Below the pieces are notes generated by a model. The model did no database searches and was not told the DNA's origin. It saw only the letters and a program-made list of their open reading frames with translations. A stretch of 24,488 bases of DNA from Astrothelium macrocarpum (lineage: Eukaryota > Ascomycota > Dothideomycetes > Trypetheliales > Trypetheliaceae): contig JAGEMR010000220.1 of NCBI GenBank assembly GCA_021030915.1, positions 4,372-28,859 of the forward strand, read 5' to 3'. This document shows, piece by piece, positions 9,601 to 19,520 of the stretch. Each line of letters opens with the position of its first letter. Within the stretch, counting starts at the first letter, position 1. The position numbers and the translations under genes were made by a program.

Positions 9601-11907
9601 TCGATCCAGGTCGGATTCGATGTAAAGGTGATGAAGAAGTCGGGTGAACCGAACCGAACCGACGAACCAAGGCCATAGCATCGAGATAAGCCTCTCTCAT
9701 CTGGCGAGGAGAGCCAGTAAATGATGGAGGCAGAACAACTCGGGTCCCTAATATGAATATGAGATGAGCGAATCTATCGTACATATGAAGATTGAAATCA
9801 AAACAAATACCCAGCTGATCTGGATTCACGTCGCCATTGTGCAACGCGTCCATGACAGAGTCTACGGAGGCAATACGCAAGTCAGCCTGATGATGGCGTA
9901 TCCAATTCAGACGGGCACCATCAACCGCGGCGAAGGCATCAACCGCAACCTCGTGAAACAGCCGACCTGCTTGAATTACGGGGGAGAGCGGTTCGCGAAT
10001 CTGGAAATAGAACTTAAACCACTGTTGTTGAGATACCCGCTTCGAACCATTTCGTCCATAATGTTGAGGTGCATCAGTCTCGACGTTTGGAGGCCCATCC
10101 GATTCACCGGCATTGTCAGCGTTGTCGAATTCGTGGCCGGCCAAAGGGTAATTGTAACACCAGCCAAGCTCACCATGTGGGTGAAGAAATGGATAGCGAA
10201 GAGTTAGATAATCTGGACGTTGTTCGTTCAAGAATTGAAGCCCTCCGCTGCGGTTTCGTAACACGAGCTGACGCGTGTGATACTCGTCAGTAGTGGAACC
10301 CGGTATCAAGGCAGCAACCTCCTCTGTAGCAGGCCGATTGTAGACACGTGGATCTTTGTTCACAGCCTCCACCATCTTCAGAGTTACGGTGACGCTTGCA
10401 TCTTCCCGGATCCGTTGTCTATTGTGTTGAAAGAAGCGCACCAAAGGATGGCACTCATGCAGAACACGTTGTATGGCGACCGCTGTAGCTGGGTCGAGGT
10501 TGTGGAAGGCATCCAAACGTTGTCCCGCCTGTGATCGTTCCTCTGCTGCATCATATACATATAGCTGAGCAAATGCAGGCTTCCTCTCTTGATCTGGTGT
10601 GAGCGGGCCGATGCGATGGTACAGCTGTCCATGTGCGCGAAAAGTATAAGCACCCTGTAGCTGTTGTGCTAACCGCTCATCTAATTTTGCACCGAGCGAG
10701 CAGAAGGCGAAGGCATTGTTGTAGTGACGGATCGATACGTGGAAGGCTTCACACTGCGGAGTGCGGCGGGGTGGAGAGAGATTGGGAACACAATCAGTCA
10801 ATAATCGTGCCAGCGCAGGGGGATAAGGTGGTGAGGCTGGTATTTTGACACCACCGTCAGCGCAGCAGCTAAATGCAGGATTGGTTTGGCTAGAAGGGGC
10901 TCTTCGTTCTTCAATCCAATGCTTTGCGCCACAGTGCACACATCAACGATCCATCCGGCCTAAAATATGGCGATAGTCGAAGTGTGCCTGTAGCGTTCCC
11001 TTTGCAGCATCCAATTGCGGCTTCCATTTCCGTAAACCGGGCTGTGGTATGTAATAATTGACAGGGGGTCGAGGAGGCATGTCCTTTTCATTGTCTTCTT
11101 TTCCATCAAAGGACTGCTCATCCGGTCCGCCATCGCCATAGAGTGTGTGCTCGGGGTGTATTGCGGGATCTTCAATTTGGAATGAGGGGGGTTGAATCAG
11201 AGCCGTGGGAGTCCGTCTGGGTCTATATGAGGGTGATTGATCTGGGTCTGGGTGAGCACGAATATGCCACTGCCGTCGTGAGTGGGGTGAAAGTGAAGCG
11301 AGAGGGCTAGAATACAATGATCCGGGCGAAGCTACTGGGTGGCGGAGCTGCTGAGAGCTGGTCTCAACTTGGAACAGATGAACAAGGGTGGCAAGATCGG
11401 TTGACTGTTCGAGATCGGTCGAGTTTTCTTGCGACAACACATCAGAGCGATGAAGTTGTTGGGTACCCGTCTTGATTTGAAATAGATTTCCAAGAACTGC
11501 GAGATCAGCTGACGGTTCGTCGGATGATATGACAATTGGACGACGCTGCTGAAGCTGCTGTGTTCCAGTTTCGATGTGAAAGGCATGTTGAAGCGAGGAG
11601 AGGCCTCGAGAGTGTTTGGAAGCGGAGGGTTCGACAAACACATCGTCATGGGGTAGTGGATTGGAAATATTCGGCTATTACCTATTAATTGAGGCATAAG
11701 AGAGGTGGGGATGTATACGTGTGATGGTGCTAACCGATTGAGATCTGAGTTCATTAGTTCTTGGAGTGGTTGACGTGTAAGCAGAGTGTTTTCTTGTTCA
11801 TGTGCCTGCGTCGGTTGACTTAAACTCCAAGCATCTTGTTGTTGATGTGGTTACTTTCCGAGGCGAAGAGATCCTCCTCTGGAAGGCCTATGCCTTTGAC
11901 GAGGCAT
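6639..11907 (-). pseudogene. Helitron Rep-helicase (H1), broken Rep half and open Pif1-like helicase half
   Basis: Rolling-circle transposase of a Helitron. Order on the minus strand: N-terminal region from ATG 11907; Cys-containing CVHCGAKHW (about 10940); Helitron-like N domain (YNNAFAFCSLGA, VSQQQWFKFYFQ, GRLFHEVAVDAFAAV); HUH nuclease motif GLPHMHLLL (about 9420); Tyr-rich YVYKYVYKG (about 9010); then a Pif1-type helicase with GPGGTGKT, FWDEAV, CGDFRQTLPIV, LTQNMR, INKAQGQS and YTALSRV, ending in a TGA at 6639. Damage: TAA 11851-11853; a frameshift near 11680; TGA 10943-10945; a frameshift from a GAACC triplication at 9646-9660; and TAA 9171-9173. The stretch 9101-6639 is open for 820 codons. 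The total span of about 1750 codons suits a full-length fungal Helitron transposase. Several small breaks on a full-length frame suggest fairly recent death. Confidence 0.93.
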
Positions 11908-11909
11908 AG
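11888..11909. repeat. 8-bp perfect inverted repeat over the H1 start codon
   Basis: CTATGCCT (11888-11895) and AGGCATAG (11902-11909) are perfect complements around a 6-base loop. The ATG at 11905-11907 lies in one arm. A hairpin in the mRNA leader is possible, but it could be chance. Confidence 0.5.
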
Positions 11910-12242
11910 TAGAAGAGAGTAAAGATGAGATTAATACAAAAGCGAAGGGGGAAGATGGGGGGTGAAGGGTAGATGACTCAGCCAAATCCAGACGAAGAAA
12001 CGACTTTTTGAAAATCTATCTCCTCTGTCAATCCTGGCTTGATTCAAGTGCACTTTATTGGAAGAGAAAGAGAAAAGAAATGTCTAAAATTGCAGCGGAT
12101 GGAATTTTGATTTAGGTCCTAATTAAAAAGTTATTCACGTTTGAATTTTTTTTTCATACAAAATCCGACAGTGTTTTGGTGTTCTCAGGGTCTACGCTTG
12201 CCAACGTTTCGACCGTTTGATGTATTTTATTATAGGATAGGA
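11908..12242 (-). mobile_element. Helitron H1 5' leader and probable 5' terminus
   Basis: The non-coding stretch upstream of the H1 start shares ordered blocks with the stretches upstream of H2 and at about 15140-15360: a TGCACTTT(T/A)TTGG block (12050), ATACAAAA-ATCCG (12155), a CAGGGTC block (12186) and TATTTTATTATAGGATAG (12223-12240). In element orientation the outer end reads CTATCCTATAATAAAATA. Autonomous Helitrons begin with TC, and a TC lies within this outer block, but the exact terminus cannot be fixed. The minisatellite starts immediately outside. Confidence 0.6.
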
Positions 12243-12838
12243 CGAGTTGTGCCCATTCAATTCTTGAATGGTAGGGAGGTAGATATTAAGTTGTGCCAAT
12301 GTTAAGTTGTGCCAATTCATTCCATTCTTGAATGGTAAGGAGGTAGATGTTAAGCTGTGCCAATCCATTCCATTCTTGAATGGTAAGGAGGTAGATGTTA
12401 AGCTGTGCCAATCCATTCCATTCTTGAATGGTAGGGAGGTAGATGTTAAGCTGTGCCAATCCATTCCATTCTTGAATGGTAGGGAGGTAGATGTTCAGTT
12501 GTGCCAATGTTAAGTTGTGCCAATTCATTCCATTCTTGAATGGTAAGGAGGTAGATGTTAAGCTGTGCCAATCNNNNNNNNNNNNNNNNNNNNNNNNNNN
12601 NNNNNNNNNNNNNNNNNNNNNNNNNNNNNNNNNNNNNNNNNNNNNNNNNNNNNNNNNNNNNNNNNNNNNNNNNAGGTAGATGTTAAGCTGTGCCAATCCA
12701 TTCCATTCTTGAATGGTAGGGAGGTAGATGTTCAGTTGTGCCAATGTTAAATTGTGCCAATTCATTCCATTCTTGAATGGTAGGGAGGTAGATGTTAAGT
12801 TGTGCCAATTCATTCAATTCTTGAATGGTAGGGAGGTA
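12243..12838. repeat. Minisatellite with 48-bp and 64-bp units, interrupted by an assembly gap
   Basis: The block GAGGTAG recurs at 12276, 12340, 12388, 12436, 12484, 12548, then after the gap at about 12673, 12721, 12785 and 12833. Spacings are 48 bp or 64 bp. The 64-bp form carries an extra 16-bp copy of the TTAAGTTGTGCCAATG segment. Most units contain CCATTCTTGAATGG, an inverted repeat with 6-bp arms and a 2-base centre. The 48-bp unit is a multiple of three, so it reads open in several frames (e.g. LPFKNGMDWHSL), but I see no evidence of a gene. It fills the space between H1's leader and the broken end of H2. Confidence 0.95.
12574..12673. other. Assembly gap (100 N)
   Basis: Exactly 100 N lie inside the minisatellite with the same repeat on both sides. 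The round number suggests a placeholder of unknown size, so the array may be much longer than shown. Confidence 0.98.
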
Positions 12839-14664
12839 CCTAGCTCCTGTCCGATCTCTTTCCATTGGGGATTGCAGGTAAAGGTGATCAAGAAATCTGG
12901 TGGCCCGTAGAAACGGGAGAGCGCTAGCGCATCAAGGTATGCATTCCGCATTTGGCGGGGCGAACCCATATGGCTCGCGAGGAGCATAATCCGCTGTCCC
13001 ATATCCGCTTCTACAGCCTGGTCATGCTCGTGAAGGGCATCGACTAACCCGGAATATGATGCCGCTCGGAGGGTCGTTTGGTTCTGCCGAAGCCACTGGA
13101 GCCGTGCATCAGCAATAGCGGCAAAGGCATCAACAGCCAATTCATGGAAGAGCCGGCCTGCGAGGAGCTGTGGTGGGAGCGGACGACGAAGCTGGAAATG
13201 GTACTTCCACCACTGCTGTTGCGAGACCCGTGTCGAACCGTTTCGGCCACGCTGTACTTCTTCTGTATTGCTCCCCACAGCATCGTCTTCCGCAACTGGA
13301 GCATCTCCCACTGGGGTATATTTCACGCGATAGCGGGGAAAGTTTACATACCAGCCAAGCTCACCGTAGGGATAGAGTACCGGGTCGCGGAGCGGCAAGT
13401 ATTCAGCCTGTCGTTCGTGAATGAATTTGAGGCCAGCGCCAATCCGGTTCTCGAGTATCATCTGCCGCGGTCCCTCTCCTGCTTGTTCACGGGTTGGAAT
13501 TAGGGCGGCCACTTCGCTGGCGATCGGACAATTATAGACGCGTGGATCTGTATGAGCAGCTTCGATAATACCGAGCCGTAAAGTTACACTCTAATCATTG
13601 CGGATCCGCTCGGCATTGGTTTTCAAGGCTTGGATGAAGGGATGGCATCGGTGTAGCACCTGCTGGATCAGACGGAGATGCTGTTGGTCGAGGCCTGCGA
13701 AGGCTTGCTGGCGGAGCTGCAGCTCTTCCTCCGCACTGTCAAAGATGTAGAGTTGTGCAAAGGATGGCGTCTGACCGTTCGGGGCCCGTAAAGACCCAAT
13801 CTGGTGATAAAGCTGACCGTGGGCACGGAAGGTATAGGTGCCGGTCAGCTGTTGGGCTAGGCGGCGGTCAATGTCTGCTCCGAGGGAGCAAAAGGCAAAA
13901 GCATTGTTATACTGGCGGATGAGTCAATGAAAGTCCTCGCTCACCTTGGTCCGCCGGACCTCTTCTCTCACACCCTCGCACTCCGCCAGCAATCTCTGCA
14001 GCTCAGGCGGATATAGGGGCGTCCAAGGGAGGTGAATCGCCCCTTGCATACAGCAGGTAAATGTAGGCCTTCTCTTTGAGGAATTGCCCTGTTGCTCTTC
14101 AATCCAGTGCAGCGCACGGCAGTGTGCACACATCGATGTCGCACTACCCAAGATGAATCGATAATCGATATCAGGTTGAAGCGGCGCTCTGCCGGTGTTT
14201 AAGCACGGCCCGAAATGTTGACCGGTATGGGCTTGACGGTAATAGTCCAGGACTGGCATCTCCCGCTCGTCTATTTCTTCTTCCGAGTCTCCCAGACTCT
14301 GTTCGATAAAGCCCTCTCCGGCCTGTTCTGTCCCTTGCTGAAGAGAGTGCCCGAATAGCTGCTGTTGTAATTCTTCTCTTATTGCTTCTGCTGGTCGACA
14401 GAGTCGATGCTGAGTAGGTTCACGTCTCCGCTCAGGATTCATTAATTCCTGTTCAATAGTAAAGCGAGCGGTCTGTTTATGATGGGATCGAGGCGTTCAT
14501 GGAGCTGATAGACACGAATCTCGATCGAGAATAGGCTGGTCGGACTGGACTACGGAGGTATTCAGAGGTTGTTGATTGATAGTCGATTCATTCAGCTGTT
14601 GTAGTGGCTGACGATGCTGCCGAAGCCGCTTGAGATGAGCACGTCGCTTACTCAAAGCAGGCAT
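12838..14664 (-). pseudogene. Second Helitron Rep pseudogene (H2), N-terminal half only
   Basis: The frame starts at ATG 14664 (MPALSKRRAHLKRLRQ) and stays in one frame to about 12838 with three in-frame stops: TGA 14497-14499, TGA 13924-13926 and TAG 13591-13593. It contains CAHCRALHWIEEQQ, YNNAFAFCSLGAD, TYTFRAHGQLYHQIG, VSQQQWWKYHFQL, GRLFHELAVDAFAAI and PPDFLITFTCNPQWKEIGQE. It aligns with the N-terminal half of H1 throughout but with many substitutions, so the two come from related but distinct lineages. The HUH motif, Tyr region and helicase are missing: the reading stops dead where the minisatellite begins. It cannot encode an active transposase. Absence of any frameshift over 1.8 kb suggests moderate age. 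Confidence 0.92.
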
Positions 14665-15035
14665 TATTGATAAAGCGTTAGAGTAAAAAAGTAATAAAAA
14701 AGGCTGTACAGAAAGGAATCTTTCAATATGCTACGGATAAGTTATCCGCGATGAGTGATTGTGGCGCGATTGCACGCGTTCTCAGGCGTTTCTACTTGTA
14801 ATTGCATCTCCTCTTGCTAGCAAAATCCAATCGAGATGCACTTTTTTGGATACGGTCTCACAGAGAGTTATTTACGATTTTATAGAGACGGAATTTAAAT
14901 TAAGATCTAGCGAAGAAAGTTATTGTACCGCACGCAAGATTTGCATACAAAAAATCCGGGCATTTTCGTGTTGCAGGGTCCATAGCAAGGCCAAAGTTTT
15001 GACTCAAAGTCATATTTTATTACAGGGTAGTTTGA
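14665..15035 (-). mobile_element. Helitron H2 5' leader and probable 5' terminus
   Basis: This stretch carries the same ordered blocks as the H1 leader: ATGCACTTTTTTGGATAC (14836), AAAGTTATT (14917), GCATACAAAAAATCCG (14943), GTGTTGCAGGGTCC (14968) and TATTTTATTACAGGGTAG (15013-15030). The last block is the counterpart of 12223-12240 at H1. The order and the similar distance to the start codon support a conserved Helitron 5' region. A forward open frame here (14759-15043) has no recognisable protein content. Confidence 0.6.
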
Positions 15036-15139
15036 GGGTTTGAGGGTATTTGAACAATGGCCAAGCACTGTGATCGGGAGGATGAGTCATTATTACGCCA
15101 CAGTGGCTGAAGGGATCGATAAAAAGACTATTAAAGCAA

Positions 15140-15360
15140 TCAACTTCTACAATTCAAGTCCAATTTCAATGCACTTTTCTGGGATACAGTAAACGACTGG
15201 TTAACTCCAAAGTTACAGATTCAAAACTTCAATGAAGAGAATATTGATGAAGTTAGTAAGGGAGGGAGGAAGGTCACCATAGAAAAAAGAGAGAATTTTG
15301 ATGTTCACAGGGTCCCAAGCTAGCCAAGATTTTTGACACAAATCCCCAATGGTATTGAAG
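15140..15360 (-). mobile_element. Third Helitron-type leader copy without a Rep gene
   Basis: A diverged copy of the same leader: AATGCACTTTTCTGGGATAC (15169), ATGTTCACAGGGTCCC (15301) and GCTAGCCAAGATTTTTGACA (15319). The TATTTTATTA end block is not recognisable. No Rep or helicase sequence is attached, so this may be a solo 5' fragment or a non-autonomous relative. Confidence 0.45.
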
Positions 15361-15404
15361 GAGTCTGATTGTTCCGGCTGGTCAGCGCTTTGACCAGCAT
15401 AAAT

Positions 15405-16698
15405 GAGAACAGAACTCCCAGTTAGCAAATGCATACATCGGACGTTGAATTTACAGCATGACAAGTGTTGCTGTAGCATTAGAGACTCTCCAAAATGCTC
15501 ATTCTGATGAGCTTCGACACCACGCAATCCTCCTGCGGCAGACCATTCAGAAGCTCCAATCAGTCATTGCCAATGGGTACCTCTTTCTTTGACAAGTTCG
15601 CGCTGACGAATATGGGCGCTACAAAATGGATATTAATAATTGACTTAGCAATATTAAAAAACTCAGCTTGAGGAAGTCCACATGATTGGCATTCGCTTAC
15701 AATTCATGCGCCATAACGGTTTTAGCTCAATGGCTTATTTAAAGAATCAGATTCTTGAATCTTCCATGTTCTGCTTGAATAAGCTAATTGATAATTAATG
15801 GTGCTTTTTTAAGTCTCTATTCAAAATATTTCAAAGAAAGCCTAATTATAGAACCATAGACCTTTTTTATACGTATACTCCGGAAGCGCCCTCGTCTCGC
15901 TGGGCTTCGGCATGTATTTACGGGTAATTTGAAATAGAAAATGCTGTCGTGCACCTTATTTATCCTAGAAGCACAATTAACCAATCAGCGTCCGGATCGA
16001 CTGCCAGCACGTCGGTGTGCCTGCATGTAGATTCTGCGCGTAGATCCTGCGCGTGACTGTCACTGGTGATCTCAGTATCCTTCCTACACCATTTTCCTTG
16101 GCCATCAGGGCTTATCTCTCCTCTGACGTAAAGATCGGCTGAACTCTAGACCCACATCACACGATAGCGCTAGCTCATATTAGAAGCCTTGGCGTTAGCG
16201 GGCGGCTACCTGAACCATCATTCCTGTTTCTTCCAAACGGTGCTGCCATTTACAGTGATATGCAATGCTCAAGCGAAAGAGACCGCATTAAAGCGACATT
16301 CTACAAGCCAGCGGTAAGTCTTTAATTTAGAAAAATACTTCGATTGATGTTGAATAGTGAAACGGCCCTGCCGTACCTTGAATCCTGAGAGCATAACACC
16401 CCTCCGCAAAAATACTCAATTGCAAGCACTCAAGAAAAAGGCTTCTACAAGAGGGAGCCAAGTTCGTCCCGGCGAATGGACTAAAACCGCCAGCAGTCCG
16501 AGTCAATTATCAGTAAAATTGGAGTGATGACACCAATTCAGCACGACAGTGAAGCTCTAACGCCTCTCGCCGGCAGTCCCGGTAAGCATGCTACGGCCAC
16601 CTGGATGTGGCTACGATAAGGATCCTATTCAGCCGAAGATTGGTCGAGCATGGCTCGGAGCAAAAGGCGGGGGTGGGCGCGGGGGCGGCGGTCATGGC
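15405..16698. other. Gene-poor interval with one weak coding-like stretch
   Basis: No protein family or RNA gene is recognised. On the plus strand, 16150-16315 reads open (LPEPSFLFLPNGAAIYSDMQ) up to GTAAGT at about 16314, and about 16364-16526 reads open (RPCRTLNPESITPLRKNTQL). The phases do not join through the obvious intron, so any gene is dead or illusory. A 13-bp tandem pair (GTAGATTCTGCGC) lies at 16027-16052. Confidence 0.4.
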
Positions 16699-17215
16699 TT
16701 AAGACCTCCATAGAAACCCGTCTAACTCGCATGCCTTTGAAATGTAACGAAGTGCTTGTACTGTTATTGTTGAGCTGTAGAGAACTTGCTTGATGTCCAT
16801 GTATGGATGCTTGCCTGCTCACATACGATGTCGTTTCTCTACCCAATTTCTGCATTTCAGAAGTATGTGATGTACGGTCTGGTGGCCGCAAGGCGGTGCG
16901 CATTTTACGTGCTGACCGAGCTGATTGCGCGGTGGGTGCCCACATGTGGGACCCCTACGTTTTTACCCGGTTTAATCCCGAGTCGGAATAGCCCCCGCCA
17001 TGCTTGGCTGTTTCCCAGGCCTTTTCCCATTCGTTCATTGTTTGGCGGGTGGTCGATTTCATCATCGCTGTGAGGGTCCGCAGGGACTCAGGCTCTTCCA
17101 ACGGTTCCGCTCGTATCCATGAATTCGGGTGATGGCCAGCAGCCTTCTTAGTTGCTTCATCTGCCATTTCATTGCCTAGCACTTCTACTTGCGCGGGAAT
17201 CCATCGGAACTGAAC
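16699..17215 (-). pseudogene. LINE (Tad-like) ORF2 3' fragment: RNase H end and CCHC-type tail
   Basis: The minus strand encodes VQFRWIPAQVEV, GNEMADEATKKAAG, NEWEKAWETAKHG, then after an indel near the GGGGG run LFRLGIKPGKNVGVPHVGTH and AISSV. After further damage (TAA at the SSVST position) it resumes as CGHQTVHHILLKCRNWVEKR and AGKHPYMDIKQVLYSS, the usual C-terminal end of ORF2 in fungal Tad-like non-LTR retrotransposons. A TGA sits where Trp is expected (HRM*AGK). The end is a TAA at 16699-16701. Only the 3' portion remains, as expected from 5' truncation during target-primed reverse transcription. Confidence 0.85.
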
Positions 17216-17321
17216 TTCGTATGTGAAGTGTGAATGTTTTAGCAAATTATGGTTGGGATGTGATACGGATGAATTTATCAGGTTCTAAAGCGAAAAAATA
17301 TTGAGGTAGTGAGTATCAAAT

Positions 17322-19209
17322 CTAACGAAAATAAAACTCCTCTGTGTCAGAATCATAGTACTTCCACTTCTTTCCCTTGTGTCCAGGCCAACCAGACGCA
17401 CGGCACACCCATACATCATCTGGCACTTCTCTCTGCATTTTAACGACCTGACCAGCGCTGAGGCAGTGATACATTTTATTGCTCCACGTCCATGTGATGG
17501 CTGGCTGAGTACCACGAGTACTTTGCGAAGAAGTTGCAGTGGAGGTCCGTCTTCTTTGGTTGCTTTGCGACTGCTCTGCAGATCTACCGGGTCGCTTCGC
17601 CATGGACCGTATATCCAGCGACAGCTCGTCGGCCGATGTTTCCGATTCAGAGTCGTCTAGCCTAGCCGTGCTCGTCGAGAAACTGAGACCGGTGGAAGCT
17701 GCAGATGTAGACTGACGCGCTGCAGGTGCGGCGTTGGCTCGGGCAAGTAACTGGTTCCTATGCTCTGCCGCAAGACCAGATGACTGTTCGGTTGGTGTGG
17801 CAGCAGTGCCAACGCGCGCATTTGCCTGAGCAATGAATGTATTTCTTTGTTCTTCTGTCCAGTCTCTGGCATTCCTGAACGCTGTGGCGCCTTGCCGGAA
17901 GGTTTCTGAATTGCCTATCATACTCCAACCATTGATTTGATGCATGTGATACTCCGGCCGCGTCCCTGGCCCGTCTGGCTGTCGAGGGTGGTGGACGTAT
18001 ATCTTGAGTGTGCCGCCGTGGTAAATCGTGCTGATAGTGTGCGCATTGTTGTCGTACACTGGCTGCTCAAGATTATACGACTGCAAATTTTGCATTGCTC
18101 TTGCGCCAATTGCGCCGTCATAACAAGCTTGCCGTTTGACTACCGCACCTGAGCCATCCGGGCCCTTAGCTTCGAGGAAGAAATTAGATACGGCGGGAAG
18201 GCTGTCTTGTTTGGAGGGAATGATTTGGGTACTGAGATCATTACGAATCTGTCGCTCCAGCTGTTCAGATCGTGCACCATGGTAGTAATCCGGCTTAGCC
18301 AGCTTTAATTTCTCTTCCTTATCAATAGGTGTAATAAGAGGGTCTAGATTCGTGAGAGCAATCTCGCCCGCCTTTGTTCGGCTATCTCTGAGGTGGCCTG
18401 TAATCACAGGTAGAACGGATTCTTTGACCTGCGCCTCATTGACCGCATCTTCATCTGCTTGCACAAACTGCTCATATGTTCTGTCCGAGAATTGCGAAGG
18501 GGAAAGGGATGGTCGAGGCGCTGTCAGCTTCTGATTGATCCCGTCCCAATTACTCGGCTTATCCGGCACTCGTCCATCTGGATACCGATAGCCAACGGGA
18601 TAGACCCGACCATCGACAAGCCTTTGCTGGAAATTGGCGTCGTACGGCCCGCTGCTTGTCGCAGTTGTAGGCTTGGTGGTGGCTCTGACGCTGGGACTGG
18701 TTGCAGAGCCCCTCTTTCGCCGCTGTGATGCTGAAGACTGGCTCGAACTCATGTTAAGATGGAGATCGCTCGTCGGTTGCGGACACTGTACACTCATCAG
18801 CAATGTGTACTATCTCTCATTTGGATATACTTACTCCTTTTAAGTCTGTAAGATCTGGGCCGCCGTGTTTAGCGGATCGCTGGATTGCCCTCCAATCTGA
18901 AGGTGTACACTTCTGAGAATATTCACGTGCAGACTGCGTTGAGCGTGTCTTGCAATGAGCAAGCAAGCCACGCGTAAGGCGTTGATGCACCACTGATAGC
19001 TGAACAGATCGCGGCTGCGTGGTCGCCTTCGAATTCCTCCGGTCGAGCTCTCTCAACGCGTTTCTTGTTAGCCAGATCTTTGATAAGGTGTCCCAGACCG
19101 TAGCTCCAGGTATGAATGTGGTGCTCGCGGTGTCAAGTTTCTGCTTCTTCTTGGGCTGTTCGGATGGCGCGAAGAAATCATCCGGGCAGCGCTTCCGCGC
19201 AGTAGGCAT
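17322..19209 (-). CDS. Fungal hypothetical protein with PD-(D/E)XK-like signature (DUF7924-like), two exons
   Basis: Exon 1 is 19209-18835 and exon 2 is 18785-17322, joined by a 49-bp intron (GTAAGT...TACAG) in phase 0, giving 612 residues. ATG 19209 is the first ATG in frame (MPTARKRCPDDFFAPS). Exon 1 has a basic KKKQKLD patch and WDTLSKIWLTRNALRELDRR, ending KHGGPDLTDLKG. The core has YPVGYRYPDGRVPDKPSNW, PDYYHGARSEQLERQ, NFFLEAKGPDGSGA and KRQACYDGAIGARAM. PD (290), ExK (330-332) and Gln (344) follow the spacing of PD-(D/E)XK nucleases, which is an inference. A low-complexity region (about 480-560) and a conserved tail VWVCRASGWPGHKGKKWKYY follow. I recall this as a large family of uncharacterised fungal proteins, probably DUF7924. 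The frame is intact and flanked by inverted LINE fragments. Confidence 0.85.
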
Positions 19210-19520
19210 AGAGGAATTTCTCAAGCTCGTCTTCCTGTAAAAGTCCTGCGGCGTGTTAATAGATGCGACAATGGGCTGGTGCTAAATGGGCTCCGGTGAC
19301 GCCAAGGCCCGTGCCGCATTGGCTTGGCAGCGACAGATGAGTCACGCGGCAATACTTAGCGATGCAACCAGCACCAATGGCATGGTCAGAGCGAAAAGAT
19401 TGGAGAGCGCAAAGGAATCCCAAGCGGCTGGTAATCAGCCATAAAGAAGTATCATTTGCTAGCGTCGTAGCGCGTACATGGTGCGGTTCAGTGTAGGTTG
19501 TAATGAGGGCCAACGTTTGT

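Noticed and set aside
7009..9678. Plus-strand open frames opposite the Helitron helicase and Rep
   Set aside because: No recognisable motifs; the minus strand carries the full set of helicase and HUH motifs.
12192..12910. Several open frames through the 48-bp minisatellite
   Set aside because: The unit is a multiple of three, so frames stay open automatically on both strands; some cross the N gap.
14759..15043. Plus-strand 94-codon frame
   Set aside because: It lies in the Helitron leader shared with H1, where the H1 copy has no equivalent frame.
15213..15527. Minus-strand 104-codon frame
   Set aside because: It overlaps the third leader copy and has no family resemblance.
15719..15790. 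tRNA-like stretch (TTAGCTCAATGG)
   Set aside because: It resembles a D-arm, but no acceptor stem or T-arm can be formed around it.
16786..17073. Plus-strand 95-codon frame
   Set aside because: Antisense to the LINE ORF2 fragment.
19256..19513. Minus-strand 85-codon frame upstream of the LINE fragment
   Set aside because: No recognisable content and no continuity with the adjacent gene.
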